The notes under the pieces are model-generated. The model was not told the origin of the DNA. It saw only the letters and a list, made by a program, of their open reading frames with translations, and did no database searches. 64,000 nucleotides of DNA from Semisulcospira habei (taxonomy: Eukaryota; Mollusca; Gastropoda; Semisulcospiridae), in the NCBI GenBank assembly GCA_036245525.1, contig BTPG01000005.1, positions 205,928,030-205,992,029 on the forward strand, written 5' to 3'. The position numbers and the translations under genes were made by a program. This document shows positions 10,876 through 20,699 of this stretch, in pieces (the stretch's first letter is position 1; every line of letters starts with the position of its first letter).

Positions 10876-11090
10876 TTAACCACTTTAATGCCGAGAAAAA
10901 GTGAACGCGATCCAACTGCAAGACGCATAGATCCTCATGAGCCCCCGCGACTGCGGGGGCTCATGAGGATCTATGCCTCTTTCTGAGGCCAATTCGTGTC
11001 CACGTTTCGTCGCACGGTTGTGACTTTTGGTCGTTGACTGAACAAAAGATTTCAGGAACAAATTGTACGTCCAGTGTCAGGGGCTAAATT
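10876..11090 (+). mobile_element. Family A element, near-complete
   Basis: TTAACCACTTTAATGCCGAG at the left and GTGTCAGGGGCTAAATTA at the right bound about 215 bp. The hairpin lies at 10918-10982, and the body has TTGTGACTTTTGGTCGTTGA and AACAAAAGATTTCAGGAACA as in other copies. Confidence 0.82.
10918..10982. repeat. A palindrome
   Basis: CATAGATCCTCATGAGCCCC and GGGGCTCATGAGGATCTATG are exact complements with a GCGACTGC centre. Confidence 0.92.
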
Positions 11091-11299
11091 ACCGTGAGAC
11101 TTGGAGACACAAAGAAAACACAACTTTTATCTGCACCATTACGTTAAATCGTTCAAGGAATTCCGCATCCGTAGATATGATGCAAAAGTGACTTATAGCG
11201 TCGCGCATCAATTGACGCGGGCGCCCCTTGAATGAGTTGGTGCATTCAAGACGTGTCGCATAAGAACAGGCTTCGCGTCCTGAACGACTTCGCATGATT

Positions 11300-11455
11300 G
11301 TGCGCCCTCGCTGCCGAGAAAAAGTGACCAGGATCCCATTGCAAGAGGCCTAGATCCTCATGAGCCCCCGCACTTGCGGGGCTCATGAGTACTGCGCTGA
11401 AAAAACAAAGATGTCAGAAACGCAATTTGCTCCGCTCCGCTGTCAATGACGGTTA
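11300..11455 (+). mobile_element. Family A element with right arm deleted
   Basis: CGCTGCCGAGAAAAAGTGAC and GCAAGAGGCCTAGATCCTCA start a normal copy. After GGGGCTCATGAG the right arm is gone and the sequence jumps to AACAAAGATGTCAGAAACGC. This is a deletion inside the palindrome. Confidence 0.75.
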
Positions 11456-11769
11456 AAAAATAAAAAAGGAGGGGGGGGGGGGGGCTCCCCTTAGGTGACA
11501 TTTCTTTACGAAACAGTCATCAAAAGTTAAAAAAAGAATACGCTCAGCTGCACATGAAAAGCATCAACCAGCGGTGCACTATCTTCCTATGCCCTCTTCA
11601 CAAGACAAGCATGACAAGTGTAAGACTGGACGAATACAATGAAATGTTGAAGTGACTTTTTACAATTTTGACAAGGGAGGTACTCTGCTGGTTATTCCTG
11701 CTTTGTCCACCTCACGAATGCGAGTCTAGACATATGGTACCAAATTGCAGATTAGCACACAGTTTCTTA

Positions 11770-11971
11770 AGTACAATCAAACCTGCTCTAACAGCCACCT
11801 GGACACAGTGGCCACCTGTCTAGCCACCAATTAACCCGTAAACAGCGCAACTTTTTTTCAAGTATAAAAACATTGTTTATAAATCTGTCACCTGTCTATA
11901 GAGGTCACGTCCGTTCTGTCTCATAGGTTTCATATAATCTTAGGTGTCATATAAAGGTTTTACTGTACATG
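11770..11971 (+). repeat. Dispersed non-coding repeat
   Basis: ACCTGCTCTAACAGCCACCT and CACCTGTCTATAGAGGTCAC resemble a type of short element common in invertebrate intergenic DNA. The family was not identified. Confidence 0.4.
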
Positions 11972-12062
11972 TTAACCCTTTGGCTGTCGGTAGCGCTTTT
12001 TAGTCGAGGTGATTCCTTCAGGAATCACCTCGACCAAAAGCGCTACCGACAATCAAAGGGTC
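11972..12062. mobile_element. C palindrome
   Basis: TTAACCCTTTGGCTGTCGGT, AGCGCTTTTTAGTCGAGGTG and the mirror CACCTCGACCAAAAGCGCTA surround ATTCCTTCAGGAAT. The right end has decayed to AAAGGGTC. Confidence 0.9.
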
Positions 12063-12862
12063 ACAATCAGAGTTTTTCTAAAAACAATGGCTGTCTGACG
12101 ACATTGCAAGGATGCAGCAGTGAGATTCGCAATAAGAAAGATATTCTACAACTTTAGATCTTCAAAAATAATACATTTGTAAACTTTCTAACGCGCAATA
12201 TATGAAGCAAAAGCTTTTCCTTTTTTGGTCATAAAAAATACGATGTATGCACACAGGGAGAGACACAAATCACGAGCATCTTATAAAATACAACATTCTC
12301 ATCCACCTTGTTGTTTGAACAGTCAGAGTAAAGTCCCTTTGATGCGCAAACAAAATGCTCAACAAGCGTATCAAAAATGTTAGAAAATCAAGTTGACACA
12401 CAATCTATTCTCAGTGTTTTTCTCGTCTTTTTTCTTCTCAGCGATATTACACAAAGAATTCAGTGCTAAAATAAGGACAATCCCAGAGAAACCAAGCCGA
12501 AGCTGACGTCAGATTACTGTGAAGGTGACCTTGATGTGACGATCTTCAGAGGTGGTGTCAGTCAATGAAGTGACAACTGACATTGAGAGTGATACGGGGA
12601 CAACAATGAAGGAACGATGTCGACGTAACAATGAGCCGTTACGAAATAGAGTTTGTTCGCAAATCTGAAGCAGGTCAAAACCTATTTTGCGCGTGTTTGA
12701 CGCAAACAGTGCACGAAAGCCCGGACTGAGCAGCACGCGACATAGGGCTTGTAACCCCTTCCCCGCCACTGTACGTACATTTTTTTTGTTTCTGAAATCT
12801 TTTGCTCATTCAACGACCACAAGCCAAAACCGTCCAAGAGGCACGGATACAAATTGGTCTCT
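12063..12862. other. No gene recognised
   Basis: Mixed non-coding sequence without a conserved frame or repeat that I recognise. Confidence 0.4.
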
Positions 12863-12936
12863 GCAAGAGGCATAGATCCTCATGAGCCCCCGCAGACGCG
12901 GAGGGGGGGGGGCTCATGAGGATCTGTGTCTCTAGC
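12863..12936. repeat. A palindrome, reversed orientation
   Basis: GCAAGAGGCATAGATCCTCA pairs with TGAGGATCTGTGTCTCTAGC. A poly-G insertion widens the loop. The flank TTCACTTTTTCTCGGCAGTG follows at the right, so the element is inverted relative to the copy at 135. Confidence 0.85.
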
Positions 12937-12979
12937 AGATGGATCGTGTTCACTTTTTCTCGGCAGTGAGGAGGTAAAG

Positions 12980-13064
12980 CCGTTCTTTGCGTCTAAAGAC
13001 ACGCTGTTTTGGCCTTAAGAGGTTAATCCGTTCTTTGCGTCTAAAGACACGCTGTTTTGGCCTT
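12980..13064 (+). repeat. 48-bp tandem duplication
   Basis: CCGTTCTTTGCGTCTAAAGA and CACGCTGTTTTGGCCTT occur twice, starting at 12980 and 13028, without differences. Confidence 0.9.
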
Positions 13065-13087
13065 CCTCTGAAAATTACTGTTCGCAT

Positions 13088-13167
13088 TATGACTCATTCG
13101 CGGCCAGCCGCATCCGGATGCGCGGCTTATGCCGCGCATCCGGATGCGGCTAGCCGCGAATGAGTTA
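13088..13167. repeat. F palindrome, GC-rich variant
   Basis: GACTCATTCGCGGCCAGCCG and CGGCTAGCCGCGAATGAGTT pair, with CATCCGGATGCGCGGC inside and its mirror. It ends GAGTTAA. Confidence 0.9.
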
Positions 13168-13455
13168 AGGGGGTCCTTTCTCCGGGTACTTCGGTTCTTC
13201 CATCCCCCCCCCCACCCCCACTTTGGTACCGGTTTCAGGCCACTTTACAAATTTCAAATACAAGCAATCAAAAATCTCTGTAACTTCAGTAGCTGAACTG
13301 GCCCTTCGTCTGTCTTGTACTGTGTTTGTCTTAAATGGCGTAAATCCGTGTCTGTTACGTGTGTGTGCGTGTTGGGTTTCAGTTCGCGGCGCTTTGAGTC
13401 GATTTGCCCAAAAATTGAGATAAAGCGCCTATATAATAACGGTATTATTTATTAT
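13168..13455 (+). mobile_element. SINE copy 2, 5' truncated
   Basis: It lacks the tRNA-like head and starts at GGGGGTCCTTTCTCCGGGTA. The rest matches the copy at 16321 almost base for base, ending GCGCCTATATAATAACGGTA before an ATTATT tail. It directly follows the TTAA of an F palindrome. Confidence 0.75.
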
Positions 13456-13469
13456 TTTATATACACTCA

Positions 13470-13531
13470 GGCGTGCTAGTGTGTGATTTTGGATCTTACG
13501 ACTCAAAACCTAAAGATCAAAATCACAGACG
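13470..13531. repeat. G palindrome, diverged
   Basis: TGTGATTTTGGATCTTACGA pairs with AAGATCAAAATCACAGAC. Confidence 0.75.
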
Positions 13532-13570
13532 AGCACATCCAGCAACGTAAGTTCCCAGGGTAAGTTGTTT

Positions 13571-13667
13571 GAGTGAGTTTAGTCCTGCGCAAGCCACGGA
13601 GCAAGCTGCTTCCCTAGAGCGGAGCACCTGGCTTAGTGGCTTGCGCAGGACTAAGCTCATTCATACC
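13571..13667. repeat. E palindrome
   Basis: TTAGTCCTGCGCAAGCCACG and GTGGCTTGCGCAGGACTAAG are the arms. The middle AGCAAGCTGCTTCCCTAGAG / CGGAGCACCTGGCTTA has several mismatches. Confidence 0.85.
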
Positions 13668-13796
13668 GCTGCCCCAATCAGACCTACTGGAATACATTTA
13701 TCGTATTACCTACCCTAAAAGTTCGACTACGAAAGAGTATAGTCTCGTTCGATACAGGATATGTCTGCCCTGAGAATGAAAAAGACAGCGAGTCTC

Positions 13797-13856
13797 TTTT
13801 TGGGTTAAAAAGAAAGATTTTCATTGTATTACAATGAGAATCTCGCTTTTCACAAA
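13797..13856. repeat. H palindrome
   Basis: AAAGAAAGATTTTCATTGTA and TACAATGAGAATCTCGCTTT pair with two or three mismatches. Confidence 0.8.
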
Positions 13857-14044
13857 AGAGTACTTGCTGTCTTTATCATTCTTAGGGCATAATTATTATT
13901 ATGATATGGGACCATAACAACTGTGTCCGTGTACGCACTGGGCATCAGTAATTAAGACAGTGTCAATGCCCGTTTCACTTCGCGAGATTTCAGTGCGTCC
14001 GTTCTTCCTGTTCACATCCGGCATCTGTCATTAAAGGAATCAAA

Positions 14045-14067
14045 GTGACGACAATGACGACGATGAT

Positions 14068-14099
<32 letters not shown>

Positions 14100-14119
14100 C
14101 GACGACGACGATGATGATA
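14045..14119 (+). repeat. (GAC/GAT)n trinucleotide repeat
   Basis: About 24 units of GAC or GAT. The Asp- or Val/Ile-rich frames across it are artefacts. Confidence 0.9.
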
Positions 14120-14269
14120 ATACCAAAGGCGATGAATGAACACAATAATTGGATATACGAAATCAAACTGGACATTTACAGACTTCATTGTCAATAAAAA
14201 AAAAAAAATTTTAAGTAATAATAGAAAGAACATGGCTACGGATTGAATGTTATTCCCAACTTTGTTGTT

Positions 14270-14479
14270 AACCCATTTCCCCCAACACCCTGCAGCAGGA
14301 GATGGCTTGATCATGATAATTCAAGGGTAGTGACAGATGAGCTTGGCGCCTGAAGGCGCCAAGCTCATCTGGCACTACCCTTGAATTATCATGATCAAGC
14401 CATCTCCTACAACTGGTACATAGTCGTTAGACAAGGCCTCCAAAAGTTAGGAAATGCGGCCATGGGGCTAAGAGGGTTA
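14270..14479 (+). mobile_element. Family B element
   Basis: TTAACCCATTTCCCCCAACA at the left and TGGGGCTAAGAGGGTTAA at the right bound about 210 bp. The core at 14295-14409 has CAGATGAGCTTGG and CCAAGCTCATCTGG, a change found in both arms. Confidence 0.85.
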
Positions 14480-15032
14480 ACTGATGTGCAATGAGGCACA
14501 GAAGAAACATAAACATCAGAATTCTTTGAAAAAACAAGCAGATAATTACAAAAAGGAAAAAAACAAATAAGGATTAGAATTAGGAATATCTTTAAGTAAA
14601 CGTGATTCAAAAAGCTATTAATAAATAGTCAAAATCAACTGAGCGGATTTTAAAATGGTTCTCTCCAAAACCGAACAACTTTTTAAAAAAAAAACAAAAA
14701 AAACCAACCCAACACGAAGCAGATAAACAGCATGTCATAATCGGGGAGACCTGAAACCTTTCACAATATATTTACAACAGACGACAAAACAATGTGGGTA
14801 AAATAACCTTTGAATAAAAATACCGAACTGCACGCTAAAACGTGTTTTTTTCTGTCATTTAAAAAAAAAATTGTTCAGGAAAACACGACATACGTTTCAC
14901 AAAGCGCGACTTTAGTCTGTCTATTTCGCTTGTTTTTCATTTCTGGGGTAACGGAAGTGACGTTCCTCACGCTCTTAAACAGGGGAAGTAAGTCCAACGG
15001 TACGTACAAGAAAAGACAACTCATTTGTGGAA
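14480..15032. other. No gene recognised
   Basis: AT-rich sequence with poly-A runs. A frame across 14875-15126 is only the antisense of the C palindrome. Confidence 0.4.
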
Positions 15033-15123
15033 TAATCCTTTGGCTGTCGGTAGCGGTTTTTGTCGCGATGATTCCTGCCGGAATCATCGCGACAAAAACC
15101 GCTACCGACAGCCCAAGGGTTAA
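15033..15123. mobile_element. C palindrome
   Basis: CCTTTGGCTGTCGGTAGCGG and CCGCTACCGACAGCCCAAGG pair around TGTCGCGATGATTCCTGCCG. It ends GGGTTAA. Confidence 0.9.
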
Positions 15124-15590
15124 CATCTATAAACTGGTAAACGTCTAAAATGTGCTAGCACCGGGATCAACGACAAAAGTCAGGGTGACATGACTCGGTC
15201 ACTATCGCCAACACAGGCCATTGCAAATAGGTGTTATTCTTAAACCAGAATCAGGTCAAAGACATTAGGCTGCGCCCATTTAAAGTAAGGACTAAAGGAA
15301 CCCCTGGCTCGCTCCGATCACGTCATCGTAACGGTCGCACTCACCACAGAAATACTTCCCTCAAACTGTGTACGCCGGTGAGGCAACTCCTTGAGAGCAA
15401 AAGACGAAAGGCTTACATCCTCATGGACGCCTGCGACTCGGAATATTTTTTTACTCTTGCAGATGGTGCGAGATGGAGGAATCCGCTGACTGTTTCAAGT
15501 CCGTGCAATGTTTGACCTATTTCTGATTTATGGATAACCTCTGTTTCAATGGCAAATAACCCTAATAATCCAAGGAACACGGGCTGAGTC

Positions 15591-15689
15591 GCATGAGTGG
15601 GCTTATATCCCGCGCAAGCCACTAAGCAAGGTGCTCCGCGATAGCGGAGCACCTTGCTTGGTGGCTGGCGCAGGACTAAGCTCACCCAT
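15591..15689. repeat. E palindrome
   Basis: CGCAAGCCACTAAGCAAGGT and ACCTTGCTTGGTGGCTGGCG are the arms, with GCTCCGCGATAGCGGAGC in the centre. Confidence 0.9.
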
Positions 15690-15865
15690 GAAAGCTGGTC
15701 CATGGTTACACATTTCTCACAAAGATGCAAAAGAAATACCACGAGCTCCCCGAATCTGCGTGGTCTCTTGACCGTCTTTGCCTCTGATAGTTTGCTGGTG
15801 TTCTCTCATTTTCCCGGCAGTGAATAAACACCGAGGTCTGTGTCGTGGAGTCGCTCGGCGATGTC

Positions 15866-15924
15866 AACTCATTCGAAACGCGCTTCAGGCTAATCCAGGT
15901 GTAGCACGTCTCGAATCAGTGAGC
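15866..15924. repeat. F palindrome, diverged
   Basis: CAACTCATTCGAAACGCGCT and AGCACGTCTCGAATCAGTGA are imperfect mirrors. An I palindrome follows directly. Confidence 0.65.
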
Positions 15925-16012
15925 TCAGTCAAGAGGCCCTGCATCAATAGCTGCGAAATTGTCGTATAGCGTTTCCTCCGGCAACACACTTTCGCAGCTA
16001 TTGCTAAAGGCT
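15925..16012. repeat. I palindrome
   Basis: TGCATCAATAGCTGCGAAAT is mirrored by ACTTTCGCAGCTATTGCTAA. The cleaner copy is at 24121. Confidence 0.75.
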
Positions 16013-16320
16013 GTCTTAAACACGGCCACAGCAGCGTGTTGCACGAACAGTACTCAACACACGCATCAGGCCGAGAACGTGATTTTCGCGAATTGTCTCG
16101 ATTTACAGTGCTGATCTCTTCATCCGCGCATAGATCGACGCACCGTTTCCTTTCCCACTCATTAAGTCGTACAATCAGGCGGAAAACGGACGACTGCAAG
16201 CGCCGTGAGATTCAAGGACTGGTGACATTAGGAGAACGTACGTGCGCTGCTCACTGGTTCCGTCATGCATGTAAAAATACTATTATGCCGTAAATAGTTC
16301 CTGTTGTTGACGCCGAGCGA

Positions 16321-16733
16321 TGGGGCGGTCCGTGGCGCAGTGGTTAAGGCACCTGCCACCAATGCCAAAGGTGCGAGGTTCGAAAACGGGTTCCGGCGTC
16401 GGACTTTTCTCCTCTGGTAAGTGTCACCGTTAATTCGGGCGGACCGTCGGGGGTTCTTTCCCCCCCCCCCCCCCACCCCACCCCCCACACTTTGGTACCG
16501 GTTTCAGGCCACTTTACAAATTTCAAATACAAGCGATCAAAAATCTCTGTAACTTTAGTAGCTGAACTGGCCCTTCGTCTGTCTTGTACTGTGTTTGTCT
16601 TAAATGGCGTAAATCCGTGTCTGTTACGTGTGTGTGCGTGTTGGGTTTCAGTTCGCGGCGCTTTGAGTCGATTTGCCCCAAAATTGAGAAAAAAGCGCCT
16701 ATATAATAACGGTATTATTATTATTATTATTAA
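16321..16733 (+). mobile_element. SINE copy 3, most complete
   Basis: The head GGCGGTCCGTGGCGCAGTGG and GGTGCGAGGTTCGAAAACGG fit a tRNA-like polymerase III promoter. An internal poly-C run is followed by GGTACCGGTTTCAGGCC, GTTGGGTTTCAGTTCGCGG and a GCGCCTATATAATAACGG tail with (ATT)n. High identity to the 13168 copy suggests recent activity. Confidence 0.78.
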
Positions 16734-16771
16734 AGCTACAGGAACAGTTTCCGCACGGCAACTTCGCCCAG

Positions 16772-16891
16772 TTAACCCATTCAGTCCAGATTCACCACAA
16801 CAAGATGTTGACTGACTACGATAGTTCAAGGGTGGTGCCAGAATAGCTTGGCGCCTGGAGGCGCCAAGCTATTCTGGCACCATCCTTGAAG
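16772..16891. mobile_element. Family B element, right flank altered
   Basis: It begins TTAACCCATTCAGTCC. The arms CAAGGGTGGTGCCAGAATAG and CTATTCTGGCACCATCCTTG carry one mismatch. A further GATCTTCGGG...TGAATGATCATGG stretch follows in place of the usual end. Confidence 0.78.
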
Positions 16892-17096
16892 AATGATCTT
16901 CGGGTTTGTTTCTTGAATATTCCGCCAGGCACTGCTCTTGAATGATCATGGTGGATCTGCGTCCTGAAGTGCAAGTCCCCAGACGACAGACCACAAATGT
17001 GGGCATGTCGACCGTGTTCGAATGCGTTAACCGTTTTACTGCTAGCTGACGCAGACTGTTTCAGGCCGTCCCGCTGGATTCAAAGTGGTGTCAGTA

Positions 17097-17160
17097 AAGA
17101 GGCATAGATCCTCATAAGCCCCAGCAACTGCGAGGGCTCTTGGGAATCTATGTCTCTTGC
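17097..17160. repeat. A palindrome, reversed, diverged
   Basis: AAGAGGCATAGATCCTCATA pairs with GGGAATCTATGTCTCTTGC. The flank TTGACTTTTTCTCGGCAGTC marks reversed orientation. Confidence 0.8.
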
Positions 17161-17562
17161 AGCTGGGTCGTGTTGACTTTTTCTCGGCAGTCGAGAGTTT
17201 AAAGGCTCGGCGTCAAGGGTACAACCGCAGTGCAGCCAGCGTTATGTTTACACGATGACAAAATCTGGCACTATCATTCAACTTCCATGACTGATCCAGC
17301 ACCTACCAACCCCCAACAGCCGGTAGACGCTGTCTATCGATCGATAAAGTTGTCAGAGTCAAAATTAGAACTGGCGCGAACGAGTGGTTAGCGTAAGTGC
17401 GTCCAAGGTAGAGTGCGGCCTTAAGGAATGTGTTTTCTGTCACATTTTTTGGAGTGGAAACGTATGTTACACTGTAGTTCACTCTCCATGTCGGATACAT
17501 GTCACGAAACACCAGTCCACACAGTTTAGACAATAACACTTTTCTTTCCAGCCACGATACTT

Positions 17563-17654
17563 TGACCACGATCGCTCAAGGGTAGTTCCTGATTAGCTTG
17601 GCGCCTTTTCAGGCGCCAAGCTAATCAGGAACTACTCTTGGGCGATCGTGGTCA
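17563..17654. repeat. B palindrome near the 3' end of the CBARP-like gene
   Basis: TTTGACCACGATCGCTCAAG pairs with CTTGGGCGATCGTGGTCAGC, and TAGTTCCTGATTAGC with GCTAATCAGGAACTA. It lies about 190 bases downstream of the stop codon and may be within the 3' UTR. Confidence 0.9.
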
Positions 17655-17846
17655 GCCCATTTGCCGTTAATCGTGCGTAGTTTCTAGCATCGGCATAGTG
17701 TGCATGACGTCTGTAAGCTGATGGCTGCAGTGTTTTAAACCAGCGCCTCAGCATACGATTGTAAGGTGTGAGTCGCTCGGTTTTGACTGCGGTAGCGAGA
17801 GAGATACGCGCCTGCGGGTCGCCACGTGCAACCAGCTCCACACTAG

Positions 17847-19610
17847 TCACGTGGTGTCCCCCGCCTCTTCCTCGGGAAGTTTGATGATGGGAATATCGTG
17901 GATAGCCGCTGTGGTCGAGATCTCGTGAGCAGTGGTCGAGATCTCGCGGACGCTCTTGGCCGACTCTGCACTCCCGTCAGCCAACTCCAGCATGGGAGGT
18001 AACTCTGTCCGACTCCAGCCCACGGGTTCACCCTCCTCGTACTCCTCCTCGATACTGTCTTGAGGGGAGAGGCGGCGCGCGGAGCTGGCGCTAGAGTCAC
18101 TGCCCAGGCTGGCACTGCGCATCTCGGGGGCCAGTCTATCACGCCTCCTCTCCTCCCCGTACACTGGCTCCGTCTGCTTCCTCTGTAGTCTGGGGCGGTG
18201 CTGTGCCCGGGGGGACCGTCTCAACCCTAGCCGGGTCCCACCCTCCCTGGGCGCCTCCTGCCGCAAGAACTCGTTGAAGATCTGGTTGGTTTTCTCGTCG
18301 ATGCTGTAGTCTCGCGCCATGTACTTCTCGCGCGATTCTCGTCCGTGGTACGAGAAGAAGCGCGTGAAGACGGATCGCTTGCTGCCCGAGTTGTGTCCCG
18401 TGGAATGGTGTTGGTGGTGGTGGTGGGAGTTGGTGGGGTGATGTGGGGTGCCGTGGGCGTGATGTTGGTGCGAATGGCTGTGGTGGTGATGGTGGCGACC
18501 GTCGTCAAAGCTGTCTCCGGAGTGCAGGTCAGAGCGGGAGTCCGTCTCGGGCTCGTTGAGGCTGTTGTACACGTGGATGACCTGCCGCTCTCTGCTATAC
18601 TCGCGCCGCTTCTTGCTGGCCGTCCTTCCCGTGCGGCGCTCAAAGTGCACGGCGTTGGAGTTGCGTCGCCCTCCGGCCACTTCCGGTCTGGCACCGTTAC
18701 CGTGGTGACCGCCATTTCCGTTCCTGCCGTTCTCCCCGCCGCTGCCGTGACCGTTACCGTTTCTGCGCCCCTCGGATCCTGCCCGCCGATGTCTGCCGTC
18801 CAGCGCTTCTCCCCGCTCCTCCCCTCCTCCCTCCACCACGGCCACCACCTCCCCCGCCTCGCGCACGCCGGACTGCTGAGTTTCCAGCGACTTGTACCCG
18901 CTGTCGGCCTGCATCTGTCTGAGGCGTGAGTGCTGGCTCTCCGTCGTGCTGTCCGTGTTGTCGGTGGTCGACTCAAAGGACGTGGTGGTCACTTCATGGC
19001 GTGACGTGTCAGACACATCGCCGTCCGTCTCCACGCTGTCGAAGCTGTTGTCGGCGGAGGTAGGGCCCACTCCGGGCGACATAGCCAAACGCCCCGACAG
19101 CAGCTTGCGATACGTCTGCCGCCGGTTCTCGTAGTTGGGAGGGTGCAGTAACTGGCCCGCTCCGCCGCCGTGCCCTCCCCCACCCGGACACCCAGCCCCA
19201 CCGCCTGGCCCCCCACTGCCTGAAGGAGCTGGAGGTTGTTCTGCAGCAGGGTCGTCCCCAGCCCTCTCCTGGCCCGTCTTGCCCTCCCACTGGATGCCGC
19301 TGTCCCTTTGATCGCTGGCACACGCGTCGCTCGGCACCGTGGACTCGAAACTCGTGGTCTGCACGTGCTCGTGTTCGGGCGAGTCGTCCGGTGACGTCAT
19401 GTCCTCCATGCGGATGGTGTCGCTGCACTCCTCCTCCTCCTCCAGGGTGGCGCGGAGGTGCCAGAGCTCGCGGTACTGGATAGCTCCGTTCAGCGTCTCT
19501 GTGTCGTCGCTCTCGTCTGGCGGTAACAACGCCTCTAGAGCCAGACCAGCACAGTCGCCGCCAGCCTCCTCGTTCAACTGCTCCAGGCTGCCCGTGTCGT
19601 TGTAACGAAC
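17847..19610 (-). CDS. CBARP: CBARP-like terminal exon with stop codon
   Basis: This 587-codon exon starts in phase 0 after the acceptor CTTGTGTTGCAG (VRYNDTGSLEQLNEEAGG) and ends ...IPIIKLPEEEAGDTT, TGA at 17847. Along it: QYRELWHLRATLEEEEE at exon residues 45-61, TTSFEST at 85-91 followed by RDSGIQW, a Gly-rich stretch at 130-152, a second TTSFEST at 209-215 followed by ADSGYKSLETQ, Gly/Asn repeats at 285-307, a His-rich run at 373-406, ARDYSIDEKTNQIFNEFLRQ at 432-451, then an acidic end. QYRELWHLR, DSGYKSLE and RDYSIDEKTNQIFNEFLR match vertebrate CBARP. DSGYKS fits the DSGxxS phosphodegron pattern, though one short match is weak evidence. Codon use is GC-rich compared with the AT-rich surroundings. 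Confidence 0.88.
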   Translation of the reverse strand, partial: VRYNDTGSLEQLNEEAGGDCAGLALEALLPPDESDDTETLNGAIQYRELWHLRATLEEEEECSDTIRMEDMTSPDDSPEHEHVQTTSFESTVPSDACASDQRDSGIQWEGKTGQERAGDDPAAEQPPAPSGSGGPGGGAGCPGGGGHGGGAGQLLHPPNYENRRQTYRKLLSGRLAMSPGVGPTSADNSFDSVETDGDVSDTSRHEVTTTSFESTTDNTDSTTESQHSRLRQMQADSGYKSLETQQSGVREAGEVVAVVEGGGEERGEALDGRHRRAGSEGRRNGNGHGSGGENGRNGNGGHHGNGARPEVAGGRRNSNAVHFERRTGRTASKKRREYSRERQVIHVYNSLNEPETDSRSDLHSGDSFDDGRHHHHHSHSHQHHAHGTPHHPTNSHHHHQHHSTGHNSGSKRSVFTRFFSYHGRESREKYMARDYSIDEKTNQIFNEFLRQEAPREGGTRLGLRRSPRAQHRPRLQRKQTEPVYGEERRRDRLAPEMRSASLGSDSSASSARRLSPQDSIEEEYEEGEPVGWSRTELPPMLELADGSAESAKSVREISTTAHEISTTAAIHDIPIIKLPEEEAGDTT

Positions 19611-19644
19611 CTGCAACACAAGTAATGTTGGAGACCTGCATCGT

Positions 19645-19745
19645 CCCAGTGCGCACAGGTCTTCGGGCCGACGACGGTCGCAGTTGGCCCGCGCACGGCT
19701 GTGCGCGGGCCAAATGCGGCCGTCGTCGGTCCGAAGTCCTTTTGC
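19645..19745. repeat. D palindrome in intron, 35 bases from an acceptor
   Basis: GCAGTTGGCCCGCGCACGGC and TGTGCGCGGGCCAAATGCGG pair, with outer GGTCTTCGGGCCGACGACGG mirrored by CCGTCGTCGGTCCGAAGTCC. Confidence 0.92.
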
Positions 19746-20103
19746 TGTTGCAGTTGTTTCTACATCTGGTTATCACTGTAGGCGTTTCGGTCTGACAATC
19801 AGCTTACGAGGGGAAAATATCACGTCATTTCTAAATTAGAATCGTTGCAGTCGGTCTCATAATCAGCTTCACTGTAGGTCTAATCATCAACTTCTAAGAT
19901 TTAATGGCTAAAATATCAAGCTATTTCTAAATCATATAAGCAAAATGCTAATCAGCTTCAGAGCGTACGCTTATTTCTGAACCAGAGTTCGGTCAATGGC
20001 CGTTGGAGTTGCAGCGAACAAACATCACAAACAGTATGGCATCGAACTGCCTGGGTCGCGGTACTGCGAGGACTACACAGTGTTTTTTTCCCCAGGGTAC
20101 CCC

Positions 20104-20340
20104 TCTGAAAACCAACAAACCAAACAAGCAAGTAAGCAAGCAACCAGACAACCAAGCAACCAACCAAGCAACCAACCAAACAGACAACCAACCAAACAAC
20201 AAACAAACCAACGAACCAAGCAACCAACGAACCAACCAACGAACCAAGCATGAGCAACCAACCGAACAAGCATGCAAGCAACTAAACAAAAAGACAACAA
20301 CCAACCAACCAACCAAAATAATAAACAAACAAACACGTGT
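20104..20340 (+). repeat. CAAC/CAAA repeat in intron
   Basis: AACCAACCAAGCAACC and ACAAACAAACC units with drift. It is followed by two TCATGTTTGT units before the exon donor at 20378. Confidence 0.88.
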
Positions 20341-20378
20341 TCATGTTTGTTCATGTTTGTTTGTTTTTTGGTCCTGAC

Positions 20379-20657
20379 CTTGCTAGAGGTAGGTGACGCC
20401 ATTTCCGAGATGATGTCATAGTCTGTGTTGTAGAACGGCCCGCGTGAGAACTCCGTGATCTGCAGCACGTCATAGTCCGCCACGTCCTCGTAGCTTTTCA
20501 CCTTGCGCGTAGGGGCCGGGGGTCGGCGTTGGGGCCCAACCATCTCCAGGCTGTGGGACGCCGCCTTCTTGAACTGGTAGGCGTGGCTACGTTGCACGTG
20601 CAGCGGCACCCCGCCCGCTATAGGGGCCGGTGGGGGCTGCGAGGACGCTGGGAGGAC
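20379..20657 (-). CDS. CBARP: CBARP-like exon: tyrosine-rich tail block
   Basis: The exon is phase 0 at both ends, from the acceptor GTTCTACCCGCAG to the donor AGCAAG|GTCAGG. It encodes VLPASSQPPPAPIAGGVPLH, VQRSHAYQFKKAASHSLEMV, GPQRRPPAPTRKVKSYEDVA, DYDVLQITEFSRGPFYNTDY and DIISEMASPTSSK. The block SYEDVADYDVLQ with several acidic-flanked tyrosines looks like a tyrosine-kinase substrate or adaptor site. That is inference from composition only. The following intron contains a CAAC/CAAA repeat and a family D palindrome. Confidence 0.8.
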
Positions 20658-20699
20658 CTGCGGGTAGAACGTACGCGATAAGTTACAGAAAAACACTCA

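Noticed and set aside
14875..15148. Overlapping frames with a hydrophobic GLSVAVFVAMIPAGI stretch
   Set aside because: The apparent membrane segment is the translation of the C palindrome (GGCTGTCGGTAGCGG and its mirror), seen on both strands.
18227..18976. Thr/Arg-rich frame overlapping the terminal exon
   Set aside because: It is a shadow of the CBARP-like frame in high-GC sequence. The motif matches are only in the called frame.
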